A DNA stretch of 64,000 nucleotides from CAYWYR01 sp964462685 (GTDB taxonomy: Bacteria; Bacteroidota; Ignavibacteria; Kapaibacteriales; UBA2268), in contig CAYWYR010000016.1 of NCBI GenBank assembly GCA_964462685.1, positions 15,457 to 79,456 of the forward strand. The letters are read 5' to 3'. Each line of letters starts with the position of its first letter. Position 1 is the first letter of the stretch. The notes beneath the pieces are model-generated. The model was not told where the DNA came from and did no database searches. It worked only from the letters and a program-made list of their open reading frames with translations. Positions 28,612 through 37,134 of this stretch are shown piece after piece. The position numbers and the translations under genes are program-made.

Positions 28612-28640
28612 TTTTGAATCTCATTGGATATAAGTCGTCA

Positions 28641-28660
28641 TCATAACACGTAAGTTATGA
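28641..28660. promoter_or_regulatory. Inverted repeat upstream of the 1617-aa surface protein
   Basis: TCATAAC and GTTATGA form 7-bp perfect arms around a 6-nt centre, 30 bp before the start codon on the minus strand. The position fits an operator or a leader hairpin. No canonical TAnnTTTG box is seen in this 127-bp gap. Confidence 0.4.
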
Positions 28661-28738
28661 AAATGTCACTTAACATGCTTATAGCAGATATATTCTTACA
28701 GCTATAATGGAATCAGTTCAAATTTGAGAGAAGTTGGA

Positions 28739-30757
28739 TTACCATAAATAGTCATTTTCCCATTCATCATCCTCTTCGTCTTCTTCGATAACGAACCGTG
28801 GTGCTGTTTCTTCGGTAACGGTTTCTAAAAAACGGGAAGGTGTACTTAGAACATACCCGGTAGCACGGTCGAAAATATTGACAGGGTGAGTTATGGTCAG
28901 TGTACATTTTGCTCTTGTTGCCGCTACATAGAACAGCCTTCTTTCCTCCTCTATAGCATCAATATCCTCGCCCGTTCTGCCAGAAGGGAACTTCCCTTCT
29001 AAAGCCCATATTATATAGACATGTTTCCACTCTAGCCCCTTGGCCGAATGTATAGTAGAAATAGTTACTATTTCGTCTTCAGGGTCATCACCTGCTAGTT
29101 CATTTACACTTGATGTAGGAGGATCAACAGATATATCAGCGAGCATAGAGTCTAGAGACTTATAACCTGCTACCATAGTAACAAACTGCTCAAGATCCTT
29201 TAGCCTTTTCTGAAAGTCCTTATATGCGTTCTCAAGTATCGGGGTATAGATTTCGATAGTTTTTGTTACAGCTGCTTCAGGGTTAGTTTTATAAACGAGT
29301 ACAGCCTGAATCTGCTTTCTAAGCTCTTCGCCCTTAGATAACTGCCCGAATCCTTTTTCAAACGACATATCGCCTGACTGGACTCCTTCGATTATCTTTG
29401 ATGCGGTAACCGAGCCTATACCAGGCTGCAACAATAAAAGCCGCCGCCATGCTATTACATCATCAGGATTTGCGGCTACCTTTAAGTATGCGAGTACGTC
29501 TTTTATGTGGGCGGTCTCGCTGAATCTTAGTCCACCGTATTTTTGGAAGCGGATATCGGTTTTGTCAAACTCCAGCTCAAGGTCAAATGAATGATAGCCG
29601 TTTCTGATAAGTATAGCTATTTCGTTTAAATCTTCGCCGTTTTCTCTCATTTCCAGAATATCCTGAACGATGAACAGGCTTTGCTGCTTTTCAGTGGCGG
29701 TTGATACTACTCTTGGTTTATCGCCCGAACTTACACCGATAAGCTCTTTCTCATAACCCATAGCAGCCGCTTTCATCACAGAATTAGAAAGGCCCAGTAT
29801 CTGATCTGTGGAGCGGTAGTTAGTCTGTATCTTATAGACCTTACAATCATCAAACTGTTGAGGGAAAAAGAGGATATTACTGTATTCAGCACCGCGGAAA
29901 GAATATATCGACTGTGCCTCATCCCCAACCGCCATTATGTTCTGCTTCGGGCCAGAAAGGAGCATAGAAATCTCGTGCTGCAGCCTATTGGTGTCCTGAT
30001 ATTCATCTACCATAATATATCTGTAGCGTGAGCTAATGGCTTTCCAGGCATTTCCGCCCAGCTTCAAAATATCCCTTAGATTAACCAAAAGATCATCATA
30101 ATCCATAGCGGAGGCTTTTTTCTTATACTCGCCATATCCCTTTATAATATCTTCTATGAATGGCACAAGATCCAGAAAGCGGTTGTTCTCTTTGAATACA
30201 AGATCTTGAATGCTTTCGCCTTTGTTTATCGCCATGGAGTAGATTCGCTGGATGAAGCCAGCTTTAGGGTGCCGTTTACTTTTGGCATCTATACCCTTGC
30301 TTTCCATGTAGCGCTGCCGAACATACCCTATTGTGTCTTCTGCGTCCTTTGCGTCGAGGATACTGAAATTAGCGTTATAGCCGAGTTCCTTACCGTACCT
30401 GCGAAGCACCATAGAAGCGAAAGAATGGAAAGTGCCCGCTGTGATCGCACCCGCTCTACCATCCAACAGTTTCACTGAGCGGTCTTTCATTTCGTTCGCA
30501 GCTTTCCGGGTAAAAGTCATCAGCAGAATAGATTCAGGGGGGACTCCATCTTCAATTAAGCGAGCTACCCTGTAAGTTACTGTGCGAGTTTTGCCTGTAC
30601 CGGCACCTGCTATCACCAGTGCAGGACCGTTATTATGCATTACAGCTTGAAGCTGTTCGGTATTTAATAGGGACTGATAATCTAATCGGCGTTTTTTGCT
30701 GCTATGGGAAGTATTTTGGCCGGCTTTCTGCTGTTTCTTCAGTTTGATTTTTTTCAT
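28739..30757 (-). CDS. UvrD/PcrA/Rep-family ATP-dependent DNA helicase
   Basis: A superfamily 1A 3'-5' DNA helicase of about 672 residues, involved in repair and removal of protein roadblocks. Helicase motifs appear in order: Walker A GAGTGKT (residues 51-57), motif II VDEYQDTN, motif III GDEAQSIYSFRGA, motif IV QTNYRSTDQI, motif V TISTIHSAKGLEWKHVYI and motif VI VAATRAK. The N-terminus is Lys/Gln-rich. I place the start at ATG 30757 (MKKIKLKKQQ): the longer reading from 30787 would translate through a terminator hairpin. The C-terminus ends in an acidic stretch (EEDEEDDEWENDYLW), like many relatives. It is monocistronic, with a structured leader upstream. Confidence 0.93.
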   Translation of the reverse strand: MKKIKLKKQQKAGQNTSHSSKKRRLDYQSLLNTEQLQAVMHNNGPALVIAGAGTGKTRTVTYRVARLIEDGVPPESILLMTFTRKAANEMKDRSVKLLDGRAGAITAGTFHSFASMVLRRYGKELGYNANFSILDAKDAEDTIGYVRQRYMESKGIDAKSKRHPKAGFIQRIYSMAINKGESIQDLVFKENNRFLDLVPFIEDIIKGYGEYKKKASAMDYDDLLVNLRDILKLGGNAWKAISSRYRYIMVDEYQDTNRLQHEISMLLSGPKQNIMAVGDEAQSIYSFRGAEYSNILFFPQQFDDCKVYKIQTNYRSTDQILGLSNSVMKAAAMGYEKELIGVSSGDKPRVVSTATEKQQSLFIVQDILEMRENGEDLNEIAILIRNGYHSFDLELEFDKTDIRFQKYGGLRFSETAHIKDVLAYLKVAANPDDVIAWRRLLLLQPGIGSVTASKIIEGVQSGDMSFEKGFGQLSKGEELRKQIQAVLVYKTNPEAAVTKTIEIYTPILENAYKDFQKRLKDLEQFVTMVAGYKSLDSMLADISVDPPTSSVNELAGDDPEDEIVTISTIHSAKGLEWKHVYIIWALEGKFPSGRTGEDIDAIEEERRLFYVAATRAKCTLTITHPVNIFDRATGYVLSTPSRFLETVTEETAPRFVIEEDEEDDEWENDYLW

Positions 30758-30769
30758 CACATCAAAAAT

Positions 30770-30807
30770 AAAAAAAGGGATCGGCATATTATTGCCAAAC
30801 CCTTTTT
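30770..30807 (-). terminator. Intrinsic terminator just upstream of the helicase start
   Basis: AAAAAGGG (30772-30779) pairs with CCCTTTTT (30800-30807), with inner GGC/GCC pairs. On the minus strand it is followed by seven T, then ATTTTTG, and ends about 15 nt before the helicase ATG. No gene lies upstream on this strand, so it would end a separate small RNA or act as an attenuator of the helicase gene. Confidence 0.7.
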
Positions 30808-30820
30808 ATTTATCCGTTTT

Positions 30821-30895
30821 GGGAATCCTTCCTCTGACGGTATCAGATCATCAAGAAAAATATAAAGCAATCCTTTGCTTGTGGAAGTCCTTCCC
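30821..30895. ncRNA. Candidate structured RNA element (multibranch fold)
   Basis: In the 270-bp gap between the divergent helicase and dehydrogenase genes, 75 nt can fold into a closing stem GGGAA/TTCCC (30821-30825 with 30891-30895), an internal loop, a second stem CTTCC/GGAAG (30828-30832 with 30883-30887), and two enclosed hairpins: CTGA/TCAG (30834-30846) and AAGCAA/TTGCTT with a 4-nt loop (30865-30880). On the minus strand the terminator and helicase gene follow, the layout of a riboswitch or attenuator. On the plus strand it would lie in or before the leader of the dehydrogenase gene. I could match it to no known RNA family. Confidence 0.4.
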
Positions 30896-31006
30896 TGTGA
30901 TGTTGTTTTTTGATTCTTCTTTAAGTAACTGAATGCAATCTATTATATAGAGCTATTAGATCTCTAAGCAGATATACTGAAATTTTTATATAGCTTATCC
31001 GACGGT

Positions 31007-31014
31007 TAACTTTG
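31007..31014 (+). promoter_or_regulatory. Candidate -7 box (TAACTTTG) for the 3-hydroxyacyl-CoA dehydrogenase
   Basis: TAACTTTG matches TAnnTTTG. Transcription would start near 31020, which leaves only about 8 nt before the ATG at 31029 but a normal leader before the ATG at 31047. No clear TTTG -33 box is present. Confidence 0.4.
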
Positions 31015-31046
31015 AATAGATCAAACAAATGAAAAAGGAAAATATT

Positions 31047-32210
31047 ATGATGGAAGTAGGTATAATCGGTGCCGGTACAATGGGTAACGGTATCGCCCAG
31101 ATAGCTGCTACAAACGGCCATAAAACATATCTCTTTGATGTCAATAAAGATAATCTTGATACCGCCAAAGCTAAACTCGAGAAAATTACAGCAAGGTTAG
31201 TCGAAAAAGGACGCTTAGAAGAACCAAAGAGAAAAGAGATATTAGATAGAATAATATATTCCACCGAGCTTAAGGAAGCAAAAGACTGCGGACTGATAAT
31301 AGAAGCAATTATAGAAAATATCGATATCAAAAAGACATTGTTCTCTCAGCTAGATAAAATCGTGGGTACAGACTGTATACTTGCATCGAATACCTCATCT
31401 TTATCTATAGCTTCAATAGCTGGCGCCTTGGATAAATCTGAACGTTTTTTGGGGATACACTATTTTAACCCAGCCCCGCTTATGCCATTAGTTGAAATTA
31501 TACCATCATTCATCACAGATAGTGAAATAACCGCTAAAGCCAAATCTATTACTGATAGCTGGGGCAAAACTACGGTTATAGCAAAAGATACACCTGGATT
31601 TATAGTAAACCGAGTAGCGAGGCCATTTTATGGTGAAGCAATGAGGATAGCTGAGGAGCAGATCGCTGACATCCCCACGATCGATGCAGCAATGAAAGAA
31701 ATCGGCGGATTCCGCATGGGTCCGTTTGAGTTAACTGATTTTATCGGCCATGATGTAAACTATAAAGTAACAGAGAGTGTTTGGGAGTCCTTCTACTACG
31801 ATCAGCGATTCAAGCCTTCACTTTTACAGAAAAGACTGGTAGAAGCTGGCTTTCTTGGCCTCAAATCCAATAGAGGCTTTTATGATTATAGAGAGAATGC
31901 GGAAAAACCAACGGCAAAAGATGATAATGATCTCAAACAACTTGTATTTGATCGTATTATAGCCATGCTTATCAATGAGGCATGCGACGCTCTTAACCTT
32001 GGAATCGCTACCGCCGAAGATATAGAGCTTGCTATGGTAAAAGGACTTAACTATCCAAAAGGACTGCTTTCTTGGGGGGATGAGATAGGAGCTGATGTCA
32101 TACTTGGAAGACTGCAATACCTTTATGATCTTTACAAAGAAGATCGATACAGGCCAAATATTTTACTGAAGCAAAGAGTGGATAAAGGAAACAGACTCAA
32201 TCAAGATTGA
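31047..32210 (+). CDS. 3-hydroxyacyl-CoA dehydrogenase (3-hydroxybutyryl-CoA dehydrogenase type)
   Basis: An NAD-dependent enzyme that interconverts 3-hydroxyacyl-CoA and 3-oxoacyl-CoA in beta-oxidation, butyryl-CoA or phenylacetate-type pathways. With the start at 31047, the dinucleotide fold motif GAGTMGNGIAQIA is at residues 8-20, and the catalytic His138 and Glu150 lie in GIHYFNPAPLMPLVEI. Two C-terminal 3HCDH dimerisation domains follow (about 188-285 and 300-385), so it is longer than the single-domain 280-residue type. ATG 31047 is chosen over 31029 because AAAGGA lies 7 nt before it and the -7 box fits. A terminator follows. The adjacent MarR gene may regulate it only indirectly. Confidence 0.93.
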   Translation: MMEVGIIGAGTMGNGIAQIAATNGHKTYLFDVNKDNLDTAKAKLEKITARLVEKGRLEEPKRKEILDRIIYSTELKEAKDCGLIIEAIIENIDIKKTLFSQLDKIVGTDCILASNTSSLSIASIAGALDKSERFLGIHYFNPAPLMPLVEIIPSFITDSEITAKAKSITDSWGKTTVIAKDTPGFIVNRVARPFYGEAMRIAEEQIADIPTIDAAMKEIGGFRMGPFELTDFIGHDVNYKVTESVWESFYYDQRFKPSLLQKRLVEAGFLGLKSNRGFYDYRENAEKPTAKDDNDLKQLVFDRIIAMLINEACDALNLGIATAEDIELAMVKGLNYPKGLLSWGDEIGADVILGRLQYLYDLYKEDRYRPNILLKQRVDKGNRLNQD

Positions 32211-32263
32211 CTAGGCGGATTGATAATTGATTATGCCATAAGCTAAGCATCAAAATATATAAA

Positions 32264-32284
32264 GCGGGATCATTTCCCGTTTTA
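32264..32284 (+). terminator. Intrinsic terminator after the dehydrogenase
   Basis: CGGGA (32265-32269) pairs with TCCCG (32275-32279), extended by flanking A/T pairs, and is followed by TTTTATTTT. It separates the dehydrogenase from the MarR-YceI pair. Confidence 0.65.
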
Positions 32285-32302
32285 TTTTGACAAATCTAAA
32301 TA

Positions 32303-32316
32303 GTTGTTGCAACAAC
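32303..32316. promoter_or_regulatory. Candidate MarR operator palindrome
   Basis: GTTGTTGCAACAAC is a perfect 14-bp palindrome 27 bp before the MarR start codon, and a further ACAACAAC half-site follows at 32323-32330. A TTGACA hexamer lies at 32287-32292. MarR proteins usually bind such dyads in their own promoters, so autoregulation is the simplest reading. Confidence 0.55.
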
Positions 32317-32343
32317 ATTGATACAACAACGTTTATATTCCTG

Positions 32344-32790
32344 ATGAGTGAAACAGAAACCAAATACGAACTTGCTGAATCCTTTGGATACCTAACTGGT
32401 AATGCTTATAGAGCTATAAACAAGAGGTTGAGAAATCTTTTCAAGGCCGAGGGGCATCCGATCACGGTTGAGCAATTCGGAATTCTCGTTCATCTTTGGG
32501 AAACCGACGGCCTTTGCCAGAACCAAATCGGTGATATTATAGATAAAGACAGGGCAGGCGTATCAAGGCTGATCAATAATCTCGAAAAAAACGATCTGAT
32601 TATCCGTAAGTCGGATAAAAATGATTTCAGGAAGAAAAAAGTCTTCCTTACAGAAAATGGAAAAAAGCTTGAGTCGTGTTCTAAACAGTTGGCATATCAA
32701 GTCTATTCTGAATGTATTGCTGATAAATCCGAATCCGAGATAAGCAACGCTAAAAGTTTTCTCAGAAACATCAAAACGAATCTCAATTAA
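32344..32790 (+). CDS. MarR-family transcriptional regulator
   Basis: A 148-residue winged-helix regulator. The DNA-binding core is visible: LCQNQIGDIIDKDRAGVSRL forms the helix-turn-helix, and DKNDFRKKKVFLTENGKKL is the beta-wing followed by the conserved LTExG. N- and C-terminal helices make the dimer. I take ATG 32344 as the start; an upstream in-frame TTG at 32287 would run through the palindromic operator. The YceI gene follows after 37 bp in the same direction and is probably co-transcribed. MarR proteins often sense phenolics, oxidants or lipids; the ligand here is unknown. Confidence 0.92.
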   Translation: MSETETKYELAESFGYLTGNAYRAINKRLRNLFKAEGHPITVEQFGILVHLWETDGLCQNQIGDIIDKDRAGVSRLINNLEKNDLIIRKSDKNDFRKKKVFLTENGKKLESCSKQLAYQVYSECIADKSESEISNAKSFLRNIKTNLN

Positions 32791-32827
32791 TTCAATATAT
32801 CAAACACCAAAACATAGGTAAAATACT

Positions 32828-33421
32828 ATGAAACCTCTAAAAAACATAATCGCAACTGCGACGATATCACTGATCGGCGCATCAACACTTTTCGCTGCCG
32901 ATATCTACAAAGCTGACGCAAAGAGCAGCGAAGTAAAATGGAACGCTGCTAAAGTATCTGGCGAGCACTGGGGTTATGTAAGCGTTAAGGACGGATATCT
33001 GGAAATGGACAACGGCAAGCTTAAAGGTGGCAAGTTCAATATAAATATGCCTTCACTTACCGTTGAGGACATCGAAGACCCAGAATGGAACGGCAAGCTT
33101 AAAGGACACCTGCACTCAGATGACTTTTTCAGCACTAACACATATAAAACAGCTTCGCTTGATATTACAGATGTAAAGCAAATAAAAGGTAACGAATATC
33201 AGATCAACGGTGATCTGACTATTAAAGGCATCAAAAAACCTGTATCATTCCCAGCTACTGTAACAATGGAAGATGGTAAAGTGGTAGGAGTTGGTAAGAT
33301 GAAAATCGACAGAACAGATTATGATATCAAATACAACTCTGGATCATTTTTTGAAGACCTAGGCGACAAAATGATTTACGATGAATTTGACTTAGATGTG
33401 AGACTGGTAGCAAATAAGTAA
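32828..33421 (+). CDS. YceI-family periplasmic protein
   Basis: A 197-residue exported lipocalin-like protein. A signal peptide (SLIGASTLFAAD) precedes the YceI domain: ADIYKADAKSSEVKWNAAKV at the front, HLHSDDFFSTNTYKTASLDI in the middle, and LTIKGIKKPVSFPATVTM near the end, all typical. YceI proteins bind isoprenoid or long-chain amphiphiles and are induced by stress or high pH. It lies after a MarR regulator with a palindromic operator, which probably controls it. A strong bidirectional terminator follows, shared with the convergent DtxR-type regulator gene. Confidence 0.95.
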   Translation: MKPLKNIIATATISLIGASTLFAADIYKADAKSSEVKWNAAKVSGEHWGYVSVKDGYLEMDNGKLKGGKFNINMPSLTVEDIEDPEWNGKLKGHLHSDDFFSTNTYKTASLDITDVKQIKGNEYQINGDLTIKGIKKPVSFPATVTMEDGKVVGVGKMKIDRTDYDIKYNSGSFFEDLGDKMIYDEFDLDVRLVANK

Positions 33422-33442
33422 TTCTTATTTCAAGAATATTCC

Positions 33443-33477
33443 AAAGCCCTAAAAGTAATTGCTTTTGGGGCTTTTTT
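33443..33477. terminator. Bidirectional intrinsic terminator between YceI and DtxR-type genes
   Basis: A 13-bp stem with one G-T pair, AAAGCCCTAAAAG (33443-33455) against CTTTTGGGGCTTT (33462-33474), flanked by T-runs in both directions. The plus-strand T-run (33472-33477) reaches the stop codon of the convergent regulator gene. Confidence 0.85.
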
Positions 33478-34126
33478 ATTTTGTGATAAGACCGATTTTC
33501 CGGGCTACTTTTTCGCTTATACTTTTATTTGTATTATCTATTTCAATAAGTACTGAATTATCGTATTTTTCTTTACCGAGTATTCTTATTTGAGAATTAA
33601 TATTAAAATTAAGCCGAGTAATATAATTCAATAATTCTTTTCTATCATCCAGAACTATAGCTATCAGATATTCACCGGGTTCCGCTTCGGCCATAATAAC
33701 TATATCGAGTTCGGTGATATTGCCTTGGATATCAGGAATTGGTTCGCCGTGGGGATCGAATTTAGGATTGCCGAGATATGTATCGAGTTTATTCACAAGC
33801 TCTCGTGATTCCACATGTTCAAGCTGTTCGGCTATCTCATGAACGTTTCCCCAGTCGAATTTTAACTTATCCACCAGGAATGTCTCCCACAGTCTATGCT
33901 TTCTGAGTATGTGGACTGCCTTTTCTTTACCTGTTTCAGTTAATTTCACACCTTTGTATTTTTGCCGCTCAACCAGACCTTCCTGCTCTAGCCGTCCCAG
34001 CATCTCAGTTACAGAAGACGACTTGATATTTAGAATAGCGGCAATACTATTAGTACTTACCAACGTGCCCGGCTTTTCAAGCGAGTGTATCGCTTTTAGA
34101 TAATCCTGTGTAGAGATAGAGTGCAT
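33476..34126 (-). CDS. DtxR/MntR-family metal-dependent transcriptional regulator
   Basis: A 216-residue iron- or manganese-responsive repressor. The N-terminal winged helix reads STNSIAAILNIKSSSVTEML followed by LGRLEQEGLVERQKYKGVKL; the dimerisation and metal domain includes HILRKHRLWETFLVDKL and VHEIAEQLEHVESRELV with the expected His/Glu ligands. A C-terminal FeoA/SH3-like domain is present (about 145-216). It is divergent from a TonB receptor gene 97 bp away, with an AGGC-AA-GCCT dyad between them, which strongly suggests that it represses that receptor when metal is plentiful. Metal identity (Fe or Mn) cannot be settled from the sequence. Confidence 0.93.
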   Translation of the reverse strand: MHSISTQDYLKAIHSLEKPGTLVSTNSIAAILNIKSSSVTEMLGRLEQEGLVERQKYKGVKLTETGKEKAVHILRKHRLWETFLVDKLKFDWGNVHEIAEQLEHVESRELVNKLDTYLGNPKFDPHGEPIPDIQGNITELDIVIMAEAEPGEYLIAIVLDDRKELLNYITRLNFNINSQIRILGKEKYDNSVLIEIDNTNKSISEKVARKIGLITK

Positions 34127-34184
34127 TTACTAAATTAATACAATCTGATGAGTAGAAAAACGTAATATTTTCGGTACATCTAAT

Positions 34185-34207
34185 TATATTTGTAGGCAAG
34201 CCTAAAA
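34185..34207 (+). promoter_or_regulatory. Candidate DtxR-type operator overlapping a -7 promoter box
   Basis: TATATTTG (34185-34192) matches TAnnTTTG exactly, 30 bp before the receptor ATG. It overlaps a dyad with arms TTnTAGGC and GCCTAnAA around a central AA (34190-34207), similar to DtxR/IdeR/MntR boxes. Repressor bound here would block the promoter. Confidence 0.6.
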
Positions 34208-34222
34208 CATTATTCAGAATTT

Positions 34223-36490
34223 ATGATGAATCATTTTCTACTCCTTTTATCGATACTTGGATTATCTACTTTTTCTTATTCTTTTGATGGTAATATAAAA
34301 GATGAGGAAGGTAGTCCTGCAGTAGGTGTAAAAGTAGCATTTTTACAAAACGATACAATCTCTGGAGGCACGCTCACAGATCAGCAAGGAAAATTCAAAT
34401 CACCACAGAATATTGATTTTCCAATTAGGATTAATATCGAGTACTCTGGTTATTTCCCAATCGATACGATTATCACAGATACCCCGGAGTATGAACTTAG
34501 TTTCAGATTAAAGCCTTTATCGAAAACCAGTTCCGAGATAACCGTTACCGGTACTATGCTGCCTACAACAATAAAGCAATCACCAGTTAAGACCGAGGTT
34601 GTTAGCACCATTGCCATGCAAGATTATCTGCCCGGAACTACCAACATGATGGAGACCCTTAAAATGGTAAACGGTATAACCGAACAGGTTAGCTGCGGGG
34701 TTTGCTTTACCAATAGTATCTCTATCAATGGGCTCCCTGGGCCATACACTGCAGTACTGCTGGACGGCGCACCCGTTTTCGGGAATCTGGCCACTGTTTA
34801 TGGGCTTAATGGAGTTCCGAATGTAGCAGTAGATAAATACGAAGTTATCAAAGGGCCAAACTCCACGCTTTACGGTTCTGAGGCTTTAGCGGGAGTAATC
34901 AATATCATAACTAAAAACCCTGATAAATCTGAATATCTAGCAGATGCCGTTATATCCACTAATGATGAAGTATTCGCCAATCTATCGGTTTCTGAAAGCA
35001 TAGGCAATGTTTACGGCATGATATCTGGTAATTTCGGTACGGTCAGAAATATCGAAGACGCGAACAGAGATGGCTTCAACGATATGCTGAACTTGGATAG
35101 ATATACGATGTTCACAAAGTGGAAAGCGCCATTAGGGGACTTTGACCTGAATATCGGAGCAAATCTTTATTATGAGGACAGAATAAACGGTGTGCTGGAT
35201 TACGTAGATAATTTCCAGCCGTCATTTCGTGGCAGCGAGGATATTTATGGCGAAAGTATAATAACGGAGCGTTATACTTTTTTCGCGTCGCTTAACAGTA
35301 AGGATATGAAATACGGTAAACTCGATTTATCTACCTCACTTTACAGCCAGGATTCTTATTACGGAAGCGACCACTACCAAGCTTCTCAGGATCTGTTCTG
35401 GGCTAATTATATATATCCAATCTCGACAGAAAACCATACCCTGCTGCTTGGTGGGACTGCTCGCTACAGTACTTATAATGACAATACACAAGCCACAGTT
35501 GATGCAAACGGTATTGATACACCGGATGAGCAATTCATTCCCGGCATTTTTGCCCAGAGCGAGTGGGCAATCACTGATAAAAGTGTGATTCTATCTGGTT
35601 TAAGGCTAGATAATTATGTTCGGCACGGACCTATTTTATCACCTAGGTTAAGCTTTAAATGGTCGCCGAGGTATGATTTTGATTTCAGGCTAAATACAGG
35701 AACCGGCTTTAGAGTAGTGAATTTATTTACCGAAGACCATGCGTTTGTAACTGGCCAGAGGCAGGTACTTATCGAAGAAGAGCTGAATCCAGAGCGGAGC
35801 ATAAATGCGCTCGCCGGTGCGTCATACTTTTATGATCTCGGAATTGGCTGGGGTACAGGATCGATAGATGTGGACGGATTCTACACCTACTTCCAGAATA
35901 AAATCATACCTGATTATGAGACCGAGGGTTTTATATTTTATTCCAATACCGATGGTTTCGCTGTTACACAGGGATTTGCCGTAAACCTAAACCATAATTT
36001 CGATAATAATATAAATATTACGCTCGGTGCTACATTCCTTGAATCCACAGAAACGGAAAGCAACGAATTGGGTGAAGAAGAGACTATGCCGCTTCCCTAT
36101 GCGCCTGAATACTCGGGAGTGGCTATGGTAAACTATTATTGGGAGTGGGCAGACTTGATATTTGGTTATACTGGCCGACTTACCGGGCCGCAGCATCTAC
36201 CAGATGTGTTTGATGTCAACTCTTCTACAGGCCAACCATTAGATAGCCCGCGCCCAGGCTTATCGGATGCCTTTATGATACACGGCATTCAGATAACCAA
36301 GAATCTTGAAATGTTTGATATCTATGTAGGGATGCAGAATATAGGTGATTTTATGCAGCCTATCTCACCCTTGGCTGGGTTTAACGACCCGAATGCCTTG
36401 CCCGGGTTTTCCGATAGCTTTGATACAGCTTATGCCTATTCCCCTATCCACGGGCGGGAATTCTATTTCGGTATTAGGGCAAAAATGTAA
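34223..36490 (+). CDS. TonB-dependent receptor, probably metal or metal-complex uptake
   Basis: A 755-residue outer-membrane receptor. A signal peptide (FLLLLSILGLSTFSYS) leads into a carboxypeptidase-regulatory-like domain (about 18-100), a plug (about 110-225: MQDYLPGTTNMMETLKMVNG, then LPGPYTAVLLDGAPVFGN and YEVIKGPNSTLYGSEALAG), and the barrel, ending FYFGIRAKM. The plug holds an unusual CxxC (Cys158 and Cys161 in SCGVCF), which could touch metal. The divergent DtxR-type regulator and the operator-like dyad in the shared intergenic region support metal-regulated uptake. The exact substrate is not visible. Confidence 0.94.
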   Translation: MMNHFLLLLSILGLSTFSYSFDGNIKDEEGSPAVGVKVAFLQNDTISGGTLTDQQGKFKSPQNIDFPIRINIEYSGYFPIDTIITDTPEYELSFRLKPLSKTSSEITVTGTMLPTTIKQSPVKTEVVSTIAMQDYLPGTTNMMETLKMVNGITEQVSCGVCFTNSISINGLPGPYTAVLLDGAPVFGNLATVYGLNGVPNVAVDKYEVIKGPNSTLYGSEALAGVINIITKNPDKSEYLADAVISTNDEVFANLSVSESIGNVYGMISGNFGTVRNIEDANRDGFNDMLNLDRYTMFTKWKAPLGDFDLNIGANLYYEDRINGVLDYVDNFQPSFRGSEDIYGESIITERYTFFASLNSKDMKYGKLDLSTSLYSQDSYYGSDHYQASQDLFWANYIYPISTENHTLLLGGTARYSTYNDNTQATVDANGIDTPDEQFIPGIFAQSEWAITDKSVILSGLRLDNYVRHGPILSPRLSFKWSPRYDFDFRLNTGTGFRVVNLFTEDHAFVTGQRQVLIEEELNPERSINALAGASYFYDLGIGWGTGSIDVDGFYTYFQNKIIPDYETEGFIFYSNTDGFAVTQGFAVNLNHNFDNNINITLGATFLESTETESNELGEEETMPLPYAPEYSGVAMVNYYWEWADLIFGYTGRLTGPQHLPDVFDVNSSTGQPLDSPRPGLSDAFMIHGIQITKNLEMFDIYVGMQNIGDFMQPISPLAGFNDPNALPGFSDSFDTAYAYSPIHGREFYFGIRAKM

Positions 36491-36507
36491 ATCTTAAATT
36501 ATGGCAA

Positions 36508-37062
36508 TCAATAACTAGAACCACTTAATGAGTTCGTATTATTTTCTGCTTTTAATCTTTTCCATACAACGTAATTTGGAGTAATCAAAGAGATAATATT
36601 AATTACAATGACAGCAAAAACGATTATATATGAGATTATACCTATCGGTAAGTCTGTAATTATATTTGATACAAAATGATTGAAAAATGGAATTGCTCCA
36701 AAAGATGCCGCTATTACCCATATTATATTAGCTAGCAAAATAAATGATTGTATATTATATCGATGCTGAACTAACTTATCGTAAAACAAGGTAAATACAA
36801 ACATAAATAGACCAATTAAAAAAAGATATGGAATATAGGTTTCCCAGAATGATATGACATATACAAGTAGAACAAAAAAACTATCCTGAATATTATCAGT
36901 ACTATTTACAGTATTTCTAAAAACTGGAATTATCAAGAAAGCTAAAATACTAGACATAAATAAAAGCGAAGTTGATCTGATAATCCTTTTCGATTCTAGT
37001 TCTAAGTATTTGCCGAAAAAATGTTTATTTAGTATATCACTAATTTTATTGTCTTTGTTCAT
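36508..37062 (-). CDS. Hypothetical multi-pass membrane protein
   Basis: I do not recognise this 184-residue protein. It has a charged N-terminus (MNKDNKISDILNKHFFGK) and about four or five transmembrane helices (near residues 30-47, 61-73, 77-94, 104-124 and 139-161), ending in a short polar tail rich in Ser and Asn. The coding region is clearly more AT-rich than its neighbours, a hint of transfer or relaxed selection. It is convergent with the TonB receptor (17 bp gap) and follows dapB on the same strand after 72 bp. No function is proposed. Confidence 0.7.
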   Translation of the reverse strand: MNKDNKISDILNKHFFGKYLELESKRIIRSTSLLFMSSILAFLIIPVFRNTVNSTDNIQDSFFVLLVYVISFWETYIPYLFLIGLFMFVFTLFYDKLVQHRYNIQSFILLANIIWVIAASFGAIPFFNHFVSNIITDLPIGIISYIIVFAVIVINIISLITPNYVVWKRLKAENNTNSLSGSSY

Positions 37063-37134
37063 AAGCTTTCCGAAAAAATATTATCATTATATCGATATAA
37101 GAAAAAAAATGATCTTCGATAACACGGTATATCT

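Noticed and set aside
30758..30787. Longer helicase start at 30787 (ten extra residues)
   Set aside because: The extension would translate the terminator stem and T-run; the ATG at 30757 begins the Lys-rich N-terminus normally seen.
30821..30895. 6S RNA, TPP or other known riboswitch identity for the structured element
   Set aside because: The fold is too small and lacks the conserved sequences of those families.
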